Origin: Auanema rhodensis
Taxonomy: Eukaryota; Nematoda; Chromadorea; Rhabditida; Rhabditidae
Length of the DNA: 64,000 nt
Direction of reading: 5' to 3'
NCBI GenBank assembly: GCA_964057225.1
Contig: OZ059899.1
Coordinates: 11,966,001 to 12,030,000, forward strand
Made by a program: the position numbers and the translations under genes. The stretch's first letter is position 1. Each line of letters opens with the position of its first letter. Below, in pieces: positions 26,957-38,839 of this stretch. The notes below the pieces were generated by a model that had not been told where the DNA came from, did not search any database, and saw only the letters and a program-made list of their open reading frames with translations.

Positions 26957-28301
26957 ATGGTGCCTTTAATGGGTTTTAGGATGTCTTGGCTATTAAATGA
27001 TTTGCGAAAAAAGATGAATGAGACTTTAGCAAGTCTTGATTCATCCTATCATCCAGAAGGAGTTCCTGTGAGTTAGCTTGAGAAAGTTTTATGAATTCTA
27101 TTATATTGCAGTATGAAGAGAAAACTGAGGAATCAGAAGAAGAAAAGGCTGCTTCACCTAACGATGATACAAAGAAAGCTATAATTTCGGAAGATCTTCA
27201 ACAGAAAGGAATAGCTTTTGCTGGTAATAATTCAATTGGCGTATGCATAGATTATGATTTTTTTATAGCTAAATTGTTCGATTACGCTAAAGAATCAACT
27301 GTAATTGCGGGCAAAAGTCTTGAAGTTGTGAAAAATGCGGTTGAGAAACATGTAAGTGAAATGCTTTTCGAATTTTAAATTTTTCTTCATGTTCTCCTTT
27401 TAGACTCTGATTGGCGATTTCAATAATGAATTGGCTTCTTTTGAAAAAGAACTTGAGGTGTGTGGTTACTCTTGTTAATAAGCAGAAAGAGAAAGATCAC
27501 TATTTTGTTTACTACTTTAAGGGTAAAAAACACAAGCCAGTTCGTATCCCATGGGAAGGATTATCTGATGAAAGTTTGGCTAAAAAGCAAATGCTTTCCC
27601 TATCATTGGTATTCTTTTTGTTTGAAATGTGAAAGGTTTAAACTGTTTCTTTCAGGATCCTCATAATTTTTTGAGAGATTCCCCAGGAGATTCTGAATTC
27701 ACTGATGAAGAACAGCAGGCTATGGCTGCTATTCTGATAAAAGAGGACCCAAATTTGAATAAAGTTCGCTTCCAACTAGTCCCCAAACAGTACTTTTTTT
27801 TTGTATATGAATGTAATTTATAATGTTTAGATTAACCGAAACCAAATTTTGGAAAAATTATTTTTATCGAGTATCTTTGATTCGTCAAAGTTTAACTCTG
27901 GGAAACCATGACGAGCCAATCCCATCAACCGCTAATGAACAAGTTGATAGTTTGAAGAGTGTAGAAGAAAAAGAAGAAGATTGTAAAGAAAAGGTATACT
28001 TTTGCATTTTAATTGTTTTTGAATATAGTATATTCAAATTTTTAGTCTAATAGTGTAGAAGAAGCTCAAACGGAAACAAAAGAATCGGATAGCCAACAAC
28101 CAGGAAAAACTGAAGATTCTACGGCTGGTTAGTTCGTATAAGCAATTTATATCCTTGAATTGTTTCTTTTTAGATGAGGAGGATTGGGAAAGGGAGTTGT
28201 TATCAGACTTGAACGAGTATGAAGTTGTTAATGAGAAATCAGGAAAATCGGAGGAACAGTGGGAATCAGATATTCAGGATTTGCTAAACACAGCTGAATA
28301 A
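26957..28301 (+). CDS. SYAP1: SYAP1-like BSD-domain protein
   Basis: About 8 exons, roughly 320 residues (human 352). The conserved run [21 protein letters not shown]...PW, then [15 protein letters not shown] and [29 protein letters not shown], matches synapse-associated protein 1 and contains the BSD fold ([10 protein letters not shown]). The acidic tail ends [20 protein letters not shown]...WESDIQDLL, as in SYAP1. The intron at 27458-27521 is taken as 64 nt because this keeps the IGDF-to-PW distance identical to human; a nearer AG would add 12 residues. In mammals SYAP1 has been linked to Akt signalling; function here is by homology only. The first exon ([15 protein letters not shown]...) is the least certain part. 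Confidence 0.85.
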
Positions 28302-30073
28302 TTTGTTTATATGAAAAAAATCAAATACATATATATACATATACATATATACAACATTATAAGTTGAAAATTTTGATATCATTATGTAAATATGCAAAGA
28401 AAATTCTCGATTTGATGTATAGTAGCCTTTCTGCTTCTTCAATTCCACCATTAACCAAAATTTGTTTCAGCCTATTTTGTACAAAATACCTGTGATAATG
28501 CTTGCTGTTTTTCATGTATAAATTTTTTTAAAATCAATATAATACTAGACTGGTACGTAGTCGCATATCTGATATTTTGGTGTAGATAAAGTATTAGTGG
28601 GGCGTGAACTTCAAAAGAACATTTTTCTTTAGTTTTTATATTTAGATGATTATAAATATTATACTCTATAAACAAATGAATATTAAATTGTATACCACAC
28701 TTCTAACGAGAAAAATCTATTATAAACACAAACAAATAGCTGTTAGTTTCCTGAGTTATTTTTGCATTAGCTTCTCCACCTTCCTATGCTCTATCTACCA
28801 ACAACCAAATAACAAACAATATCTTTTCACTTTACAAATTGCTAATTTTTCTAATAAAGCTGTTCAAACTAGGCTTATATGCAATTTCTCAAGCGTCATC
28901 ATTTTGATCAATGTGCAAAAATATGAAAATAGCCAAATGAGACTTTACAAAAACGAAGCCCTTTAGCATCATATTTCTTGAAGTCTTATGATGTAGTTGA
29001 TCTTTTAAGTCTTATTATAACGAAGGATTTCAGCCTCTAAATAAGATTTTTTGTGATAAACCTCGTATATAGGACATGGTCTCAGTATAACTGTTGTGTT
29101 TATTAGGGTCTGCTTGGAATATTTCTCTAAACAAGAAATACGATGAGAGAGAGAGATTCTTGTTAATAGTTGAAGAATTCTGACTATATACATATGTGTA
29201 TGTACATATATGGATGAATGTGTCTGCGTGCATCACCCAAAAGACATCTTAAGTGAATTTTCTAAGTTGATTATGTGTAAATTGAACCGAAGAACCAATG
29301 AGCCTTCTTTTTAAGATTCTTTTTTGTTTCTTTTTCAACTTTTTTGCCTTTGCATAAATTACTTTCTAAAAAAAATCAATGAATGATTGAAAAAGTGGAG
29401 CAAACTCTAGAGATCTATATGAGTTGAAGCATTTATTTGAAATGAAAAAACATGTATCTTTATATAAATATATATCACTCAACATAAGTTATTATCAATA
29501 GTCCTTTTAGGTAAAAACTTGAGTATGAGTCGACATGTCAGTAGCCGATATAATTAGCTTAATAAGAGTTCTAAAGTGAATACTGGAAAAGAGGACAAAT
29601 AGAAAGTAAAATTGGAGAGAAAAACGAATGAATCCAAATGCTCTCTGGTCAGCTTTCATTTAGCATTTTGTGACATGTATGTAGATTCATGTATGCATAT
29701 CTCTATATTATTTGTATTATTCTGAATATAACGAAAAAAGAATTGACACTAGGAAACATTAGCTTATATTCATACTGTATATCTATGTATGTGCTCTTAC
29801 AAAATCATTCAAATGCCAAAATGAACGTTCATCTGCAATATATACCCTGTTTGTTTGAATTGGGAACTTCCGCACGAAATTTTCGTGATAACGTGAACAT
29901 GAAAAAATTCATTTTGCCTTTGATGTGCCCAACAGCCGGTTGCTTTCAAATCTTATTTCACTTTATCGCCAATCTCATACAATTACGGGATTTCTTTTGG
30001 AAAGTGTAAAAAAATGCCATGGATTTTCGAGTCCCAACTGGGCGTTAAATTGGATGGTTACAAGATAATTTGA

Positions 30074-30460
30074 TTAATCGTAAAATGGATTCATTGGCTC
30101 GTAGACGAAACCCCACAAAATGGTACTTGAAAGCAATTCATCAATAGCCCTCTGAGTTTTAATAAACTGTGGAGAAAAAAACATTTGCAAGAGCTCTTTC
30201 ACCAATTCAAACAACAACAACTCTTTTTGATTTTTCTTTGCAGCAATAGTTTCCGACGTTGAATATCCTACCAAACATGAGAAAATTGCAATCATCTAAA
30301 GTTCCGGTGCTTTAGGTAACCGAAAGATCGAACAAAAAGTTCGGTTGTTTTCATATTTATAATAATAATTCAAACCAACTCCCTTGAGATAAATTAGTAG
30401 TTCTTACCATAATCTTAGCAAAGTTTGTATTTAAGTAGGTACCCCTCTGTTGTCCAGCTC
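30074..30460 (-). CDS. Candidate small hypothetical gene, unknown function
   Basis: A frame starting MIAIFSCLVGYSTSET... (ATG at 30295) runs 73 codons to NPFYD-stop at 30074. ATG30295 follows directly on an acceptor-like CTTTAG. A strong donor (ATG|GTAAGAAC, intron 30296-30417) would join it in frame to an upstream exon (AGQQRGTYLNTNFAKIM) that itself follows TTCAG. The joined protein has a hydrophobic segment and ends WGFVYEPMNPFYD. No family is recognised and no upstream start was secured, so it is a weak candidate only. Confidence 0.3.
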
Positions 30461-31740
30461 TGAATTCAAAATCGAAACTACAAAACATCTTTTCTCCATT
30501 CAATAAAAGACTGAAAGATTAATAAATTTAAGCAATGTTATAGCCCAAACTATTTAAAGTTGAAAAATGTATTTTAGAACATTTATATTCCAACTTTGAT
30601 CTATATGAAGAAAGGCGGAAGAATTAAAAACTTTGATAAGCATTATACGACGTAGACAGTCTAATATGAAATATCATAAGGTGATTATGAAGCAAGATGA
30701 AATCAGAAGGCGGAAATATATATATAGTATATATATATATATATGTATGCATTTATGTGAACAAACGAGAATTCAATGATGAATAAGAGTTATTTGGTTA
30801 GAAATTTGAAATCAGAAGAAGCCTTTGTCCGTTCAGATAGAAAAATTTCATTTCAGCTATCAGCTTCTTCGAGGTCTTCTGAATCCTTTCACTCATATCC
30901 ATTTTACTTTTTTAGTCGAATTTCATAATTTGATTATTAAATAGCGTACAACTCGTGCAATGTAAATACAAATAAAAGATTGGACTACTATCGTTGGCAT
31001 AAGCTGTGAACTTTTTTTTCTTCATTTCCATCTATTTGGGAGAATGTAACATTTAAATTCTAGTAGCAAATTAAGGAAAGTGTTTGAGATTTGAATAAAA
31101 TAAAATTTTTGAAGCGGAAAAAGGAAACTGACCAAGCTTTCTGGTGCTTGGAAGATTAATAATATCCTATGTGAAAATATTATTTTAACAAAAAAAACAT
31201 AAAAATGAAAACTGACAGCTTGGAATGATAACATTTTCGAAAGAAAAAATATGTATAGCTGAAACATATGTAGCGTCTATGATGTGACATTGATTCATCA
31301 AAGCATGAATTTTCGGAACAAAAATGAGCACAAAAGTTTTTTTGCCAAATATTTCTGCTGAGATACGAAACACAAAAATATAAGATTTGCTAATAATTTT
31401 TTAATTGTAATGTGAATGCTATGACCTCTCTGATATATATTTTTTCAAATTTAAAAGAAAATCTCTTATTCTTGAGGTTCTCAAATTACAAATATATATA
31501 TTTTATAAGCCGTTCTCAGAGGCTGTCTGACTCTCATACACATATGCCTTGTGAATAAGCTGAAGCTATGCGCATACTTTTGGGAAAAAAGTTTTTACTT
31601 GAAAAAAAAATTATTTGTTATTACATATTCATGTTATATCTCATATATCGTCTAAAATCGAAGTTCTTCAGGATTTCATTTCGTTTTCAGATCCCCTTCG
31701 GAATCTTTTTATTCAGCTCTATTCAAGCACTTGGCTTGTA

Positions 31741-31810
31741 GCTGAGGGGAGGCAGGGGGCGGAGCTAGACGCTGACGAAGCCGTTAGCGACGTCGTCAGC
31801 GACAAACCTT
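31741..31810 (+). promoter_or_regulatory. G+C-rich promoter-like patch with inverted repeat
   Basis: GGGGGCGGAG resembles a GC box. CGCTGACGA (31770-31778) and TCGTCAGCG (31793-31801) form a perfect 9-bp inverted repeat with a GACGTC CRE-like core between. It is 550 bp upstream of ATG32355 and stands out from the A+T-rich surroundings. Confidence 0.4.
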
Positions 31811-32354
31811 CAGATGGCCTGCCCCTCTGAGCCTAGGCTGAGTGTGCTGTTGTGTAAGCGTGACTGCCAGTAGTCTGTTCATTCGCTAGGTCCTATCAGA
31901 AGAGCCTTGTGTCCGAAACGAAGACAATTATCACATCCGCTTAACATCTTCACTGATTTATTCATTTTTCCTATAAAAAACCAAATTATTGATTGTCCTA
32001 TCAGACTTTCAGTTGGTTTTCTAAGTCTTCATTCATCTGAATTATTCCATTTCAATAAACATTTCATATCACATTGGCATATACACTGAGTATATCCACG
32101 TGATTTGCCAAAAAAGGCTAATTATCGAAGCTTGGAGGAAGGAAACGATAGATCAAATCACGTTCCATCCTATCTACACACACACACACTAAACTATCAA
32201 TACCGTTATATTCCATCAGCTTATTCAACTTTCTAATTCATCATCTATTCATTGAACTAGCTATCGTCACTACTTTTCTGAGTTTATCTGTTAATCATTC
32301 CCATAATTTTTGTGAAAAACAGCAATCCATTAAATCGTCTATATTCATATAACT

Positions 32355-32910
32355 ATGGTTCGATTCCTTACTATCATCAGTCTTATACTTATTGGAGCTT
32401 ATCTTACATCAGCTGCTCCAGCTGTATCTAGTGTGAGTTCATCAATATCTAAAAAATTCTTTTTTTTTTCTATAATTTCATATGAAATCGTAAACTTTAT
32501 TTTTGAGAAAATACATCCGAATGCGATAACATTAAGCTATTACGTGATTCTGTTTTATTAGAACGTGATATACCTAATATCTTCTGGCTTTTGGCTATTG
32601 TTAGATCATCTGTCCACCTGTGTTTCATTCTTTTCCCTATTCTTTCATTCAAATATAAGTTGAATGCTCATTTGAGTTAATTTCATTTCTATCCATTGCG
32701 ATTAGTTCGTTTGGAATTATTTTTTTCCAAAATAAAGAGGATTAGGAGAAAAAAGCGTTAAAGCTGGAGACCAATCACTACCTCGTATTATATTGCTGTT
32801 GGTAGAATAACTGAACATCTTTTACCTTTCATTCTTCTATATATAGAATTGGAATATTTTATAAACATTTTGTGTTCTAAACAGAGAGAAAATAAATGAA
32901 GAGGACACAA

Positions 32911-32941
<31 letters not shown>

Positions 32942-34232
32942 CAGAGAGAGGGGGGGAGAGAGAAAGAGAGCTAGTTGGTGGTGGCTAGCGAGAGGACGTG
33001 AAAGAAAAGGTCAGAAAACAACAGAATATTGTATTCACTATTCTGTACTACTTTAAAAAGCTTTTTTGAATAAATAGTTATTTCTGGCAGGTTATTCGAC
33101 TAACCTATCCGTAATTATACAACTTAAAGCTGAAGCTTCAAAAGCTTTTTCTAAGCTATAAATGAAAAAAGATTGCATTTAGGAATACTTTTTGACCTTC
33201 TCATTTCGGTAACCCGGGATTTCAATGCTTTTTGTGTTTTATATTCAAAGTACTGAGGAAAATTGAAAATTATCGTAGGAATGGATATTTAAACGGAAAT
33301 TCAAAAGCAATTTATTAGTCGACGGAGGTACCAGAGATCGAACTGCGAGAGGATAAGACATTCATGAGAAGATATATATAGGAAATTGAAAAACAGCTTG
33401 TTGAACCTTCATATAGTGACTACTATTTCCATTTTTTTGTCCAAACATTGTTTTTGAACCTTGACTTGTCCATCAGATGGTCTTACAAACAAGCCTAAAA
33501 AGTTCGACAAGTCACAAGAAGAGAGTGTGTCTGCCTGTGAGCCAGAGGAAGTAGTATAAGGGGGGTCCTTGAGAGCAAGGATTACTGAAGAGAGAAAGAG
33601 TAAGCAATAGAGAGGGTGGAAGAGCGAGAGAAAGAGAGAATGAGACAACGAACTTGATGTTGGTCACGCCTAGTATTGCCTTTAGATAATATTGCTTTGA
33701 GCCCATAGCACGGACAAATTAATAAAATAAGCTGAAAAGTTCAATAGCATATCCTGAGTAGAATAGAAAACAGATCTAGATAAAGGTAGAGGAAGAGGAA
33801 AAGAATGATTGGGGGAAAGCGAATAAAGGGCTTTTCCATTACAACTTTGAAAAGTTGTGAGAGCATCAGCGATTGAGATCGGAAACGCGAGTACCAATAC
33901 TCCTACTACTCCTACCACTACTTTTCCATATATTCGATAGCTGGAACATTATATAATTTCTATAAATATCTTTTTACGAGAATATTACATCAGATTTTTA
34001 AAGATAAAACATTCCAAAAACAGGAAAAAGGAAAAATAGTTAAGAACGAATAAGAGCATACGTGATGAAATTATGTCAAGAGATTAGAAGAAAAAGTAAA
34101 TTTGTGCCTTTCTATGAGTACTAGAAAATATTGGAAATCCGATTCTCATTATTCCATTTGCATCATTTATGCCATCGTCTTTCTAGCTTTCAGATTTTTG
34201 ATCGAATTTTCATATATGCACCTCTCTCTTTC

Positions 34233-34279
<47 letters not shown>

Positions 34280-37200
34280 CCATCTATCTATCCCTTCCTT
34301 TTCAATAGATCTTGGTGCTATCTCAATATGTCCTTTTCCTTGCTTTTTCCTTTTTTTTCTGCATTTTTCTCATTAAAGGCTTGTAATTCTATAGCGAGAA
34401 CCTTCACATCTCATCTGACTCCATTCCTAGTTATATTGTGATCTCTGCCCTTAAATGTACACTACCCATTTGACTTATATTCTCACATCGTCTACATACA
34501 TACATATCTCTGCGTTGCTTTGTTCAATTTCATTTTAAGAAGAAAGATAGAAGAGATGATTTGACGGCTTCAGCTGTCAAAAGATAGTGAAAAAATGCCT
34601 TCAGACTATTACGGAACTCCGATTAGCAATGATCAAATGGCTTTCTAGTTAAATTGAACACTCTGTTCCAAAACCCGACCAAACAAGTCTGAATTGAGCT
34701 GTGCCGTGGCAGCTTTTCACAGGAAATTTGATTTGGTTATATGTAATTATACAATATGTAGAGCTATTTGGTATGCAAAAACTTTCAATTAAAAGTTCAC
34801 GTAAAATGCACTTTCGTTTCAAACTCACGTGTTAATAGCTGACAAACTGTATGAAACTTTTCAAGAAAACACAAGCATTTCCGGAACTTTTGTGAAGAAA
34901 CAATGAAGATGTGACTGCAGTCGGTCACTGTTTCGAGTTTTACTTCAAAGATTATAGCTCAAATCATTTTACTATTATTTTTAATTAAGCTATATGTTAT
35001 AAATAACAATTTATACATGTATGATATTAAGTACTATTGTCCTTTTATAAAATAGTAAATAGTTGTAATAGTGCTTCAGTAATTGGAGCAAAATATACAT
35101 TTTATTGGACCTCTGCCAAATAACAAAGATAATTCTCAATCATCTTCTTCTTATCACTTTTTTTTTGAAAAGTGATCCTAATCTAAATCATCATTAGTAT
35201 TAATGAAAAGTTCACCGGATGAAAAACCTACATGGTTATAACCAATTGTCCTCCACCCTTCTTTCCACGTTTTCATCCTCTTCTTCTGTCTTCAGTTTTG
35301 TTCAGTCTTCTGTCTTCTGTCTTATGTCATGGGCTTCTTTCCTATTACATTACTCTTAATCAAAGAGCTTGAATTACTACTTGAAACCTTTTTTACAACT
35401 TAACGCAATAACAAGTGAAAATATCGAAATAAATTGGGATAAACGTTATTTGATTGCAATTATGTAGATAAAAAATTTTTTTTGAATTGAAAATAGAGCA
35501 CATCTGCTGCTTATTATCTACGAATTCATTTCCTTCTTCTTTATTTTTTTTTGGTTTAAAAGGCAATATAAGGAGAAAAGAGGAAAACAAAACGTTCTTG
35601 CAAAGCTTTTCATTATTGTCAAATTTCTAAAACTGTAATTATTTTATAACCAAAAATGGATGAGCCAATTTAGAGTATGACTGGGGGAAAAGGGGCGTGC
35701 ATAGTAGCCGTCTCCTTGAGCTTTTTCTCCATTTGTATTTCTGTGCGAATTACTCATATTACTGACGGCTGATGACAAGATTTTTTTGTTCACAAATTCA
35801 TTTAATTGGTTAATTTTTGAAAAAAAAAACGAGGAAAAGCTCTTTGTATGTAACACGATAAGAAGATAAAGGATTTTTTTTTCTGAAACAAGAAAAACAA
35901 GTAGCAATCCTCTCTTCTTTCTTTTACTCCTCTGCTTTTGCTAGAAATTTTACATTTTGTTTTGTCTTCTTTCGGTGCCGTTACTATTAAATCTGGGCGA
36001 CTATAATTGAAAAAAACAGTCAGCTTTCTCGTTTTCTCCCAATATAAATAAATATTTCTATATCTAGTATATAGTATATAGATTGAAAAAAAGACTATTA
36101 CTGCTAAAGATTATTTTTGGAAAATTGAAAGTTTGAAAGGAAATGCATACATGAAAAAGCAAAAGCATCACCACCAAAACATTGTCTTCATACTATTATG
36201 TAATTCAAAATTAATTTTTCTTTCTTTTTCTGTCACTTTCTCTCTCTCTCTCTTTCGCGCTCTCTCTCTCTCGCTCCCTCTCTCTCCTCTCTCTCTCTCT
36301 CTCTCTCATATACATATGTATATGGCTTAAAGATATATGTATGTAGTATATTGAAAAAGAAGAAAAGAATGAACCATACATGAATCTGAATCTGCGCCTG
36401 TTGTAACTCATTCTATACAAATTATATTCAGTTTATCAATTATAGTAATGGATGTGAATGAATGTAAATGAGCTTAACTATCCAGATGCTTCCACTAAAT
36501 TGAATTTTTCAAACAAAAAAGCGAAAGATTTACAGAAATGAATGAACATACATACATGTACATACATATGTATGTTCTTTTAGTTCTTTTTAAAAATCAG
36601 ATTCTGATGAAGTGAAACCTTTTAGAGGATATCTCTTCTCTTTATACACATTATATAGCATTAATGCTTTAATGCCCGTAATTCTCGTAATGCGACAAAC
36701 TTAACGAATCAATATTGTGGGACTGAGAAAGCATTTTTCAACTTTTCGATTATATAATTGGAATTACGTTGGAATAAAATCTTATTAGTGAAACATACAT
36801 TATTTCATAACTTATGTTATTATGTTTTGAAAATAATATTTTTCATTCTTCGAAAAAGACAATTAATGACGGAAAATGGAGGACATTTGAAGGACGAAAG
36901 AATAAATAATCATTTTAGAAATTAAATTTTCTTCTTATATGCTTATAATACTACGTATTAAATGTAATAAATATAATAATCTTCTTTACAGAACAACAAA
37001 GTGTCAGCTTCCAAGAAAAGTCATGTCGCCTCCGAGTCAAAACATGGTTAGTTATCTTCCTCAACCTGTGAAGTGAAACTTTAATTCCTCCTTTCAGCTG
37101 CTGGTACTGGTGCGGCACGAAGCTTGAAGCGTGGTAAACGAGATGTATTAGCTACATTAAATGATGAAGAAGAAAAAGCATTAATTGATGAGCTCTCCGG

Positions 37201-38839
37201 TAATTTGTGAAAAATAATTTAAATTTCGAATTAAATTTTAATTATTCCTGAAAAGAAAAAAACCTTTGAACTTTATTATTTCTATGTTAAACAGCTATGC
37301 AATTGAGTTTTTATAATGAGCAATATTTAAAAACGTTTTTGCAAATGCCATGTGAGATGTGGAAGTTGCCACACCATCATAACATGAGCTCAAGCTGATT
37401 ACATAAAGTTCAAACAACTTATGTACAACTAATGAGACAGAAATCAAACTGCCTGTTGTTTAAAAAGGAAAGCTTTTAGCCTTTTTACTCAAATTGAACT
37501 CTGTGTTAAAGCTTTCCCGAATGCTTTTATGCTTCGGGCATTGAAAAATGAGTCTTTCAATAGCATTTAGCCTAGAGCCTAGCAAATTGTTTCATTGGCT
37601 CATATTGAGAAGCACATGTCCACATTCGCTGGAAATAGCTTTCGCATTTCGGAAAAAACGTCTTCTAGCTGTCTTATCGAGAATACTCTTGAGTACTGGC
37701 ACTTCCTATTCTGGTAAGAGAGAATAAAAAAAAGGAATTTAGTTGAGCAAAAAAAATCTGATGTTGTTTGATGTTGAAGAATCTAAACAAATATTCAAAT
37801 AACCACTGATGATTGTTGTAACGAAATATTTTGTGCTTCAAAGCAAAAATAAAAACTACTTATGTACAACTACTTCTTATGAAAATCTATAAGAAAGAAT
37901 ATTCGAAGCTCAAACTATAAAAAATGAAAAATCATATATGCAATTTACATTTTATTGAGAACGACTTCCTATTTCTTGGAAATTCATATTTGCGCAGGAT
38001 TAATTTTCGAATTTTTTAGTTCAGTAAAGAAAGAATAAACACTAACCTTCAGTTTTCTAAATTATTATTTGAAAAACGAGAGATACAACCGTTTGAGTTG
38101 ACTGCAATAAGGAAAATGAGATATCATTTGCATGTCATATGATTATGTCAATACCGTGATTTGGCAATATTTCAGTGACAGATCGTTTTTCAAAATAAAA
38201 ATTATTTCCTTTTCTTGTGTATTAATGATCAAATATTAGTAAATAATATAACATTTTATTATTATTTTATTATTGCAGAATTATCTGATAATGAGTTGAG
38301 AATTCTGAGCGCATATGTAGCTGGTGGAGTTACACCAGAAGTTATTACGGAGGACGATGAACTAGATGGCGACGAAATCTTGTTCGTTCCTGATTCTCCA
38401 ACTGAAGAAATTTATGAAATTGTGGAAGTACCAGATGAACTCATTGAAGGTTAGAAAACCAATTATACCAGAAAGGGAATGATGTTTTAATTCAGAACCG
38501 ATTGTGCTCCCACGCGATCGTCGAGCACTTTTAGAAGAGCTTGATGAATTGAATGATGCACCTGAAGGGGCCGAAATTGAAGAAATTCCTGCTCCGGTGA
38601 TTATTGAACAAGTTATTCCTATTGAAGAAGATCTTGAAGATGATGATTTTCAAGTGGAGGTTAGTGATGATGACGAGGATCTCTTGTATATAAAATTTTA
38701 GAACCCTATCATTATTCCTGAGCCAGTGATGGAAAAGTTGGTTGAAGAGGAAATTGAAGATATGGAATTGGAATCAAGAATTAGAGAAATGGCCAACATA
38801 TTGAATGAAAGGGTTTCCCGGGACCAGGCTCAGTACTAA
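32355..38839 (+). CDS. Small secreted acidic protein with dibasic sites; 4.6-kb first intron
   Basis: Six exons (32355-32432, 36992-37046, 37098-37199, 38279-38449, 38496-38659, 38702-38839) give 235 residues. The first exon is a clean signal peptide (MVRFLTIISLILIGAYLTS, probable cleavage after SAA or nearby). The mature chain has a short basic stretch with SLKRGKR, a possible proprotein-convertase site, then DVLATLNDEEEKALIDELS, ELSDNELRILSAY and a long Glu/Asp-rich tail with EIYEIVEVP, PRDRR and EEIPAPVIIEQV. It has no cysteine. I do not recognise the family; a neuropeptide-like precursor or a granin-like acidic secretory protein both fit. Intron 1 is 4,559 nt and intron 3 is 1,079 nt, against about 45 nt elsewhere, suggesting heavily regulated, tissue-specific expression. 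Confidence 0.75.
32911..32970 (+). repeat. (GA)n microsatellite
   Basis: Interrupted GA/GGGG tract within intron 1 of the secreted-protein gene. Confidence 0.9.
34221..34275 (+). repeat. (CT)n microsatellite
   Basis: Nearly pure CT tract of about 55 bp within intron 1 of the secreted-protein gene. Confidence 0.9.
36239..36308 (+). repeat. (CT)n microsatellite
   Basis: Interrupted CT tract of about 70 bp, the third dinucleotide tract in the same intron, about 700 bp before exon 2. Confidence 0.9.

Larger units (their letters stand above)
28302..32354. other. 4-kb gene-poor region upstream of the secreted-protein gene
   Basis: A+T-rich with scattered short frames. A possible small gene lies at 30074-30460 on the minus strand (separate entry). 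A 106-codon frame (29689-30009, +) has no recognisable similarity. At 31740-31860 a G+C-rich patch with GGGGGCGGAG and a CGCTGACGA/TCGTCAGCG inverted repeat looks like promoter sequence for the gene at 32355. Confidence 0.5.

Noticed and set aside
27458-27485. A 28-nt intron in the SYAP1-like gene
   Set aside because: Using the next AG (64-nt intron, 27458-27521) gives the same residue spacing as human SYAP1, so the ultra-short intron is unnecessary.
29005-31373. Short frames on both strands of the gene-poor region
   Set aside because: Apart from the 30074-30460 candidate, none has splice context or recognisable protein sequence.
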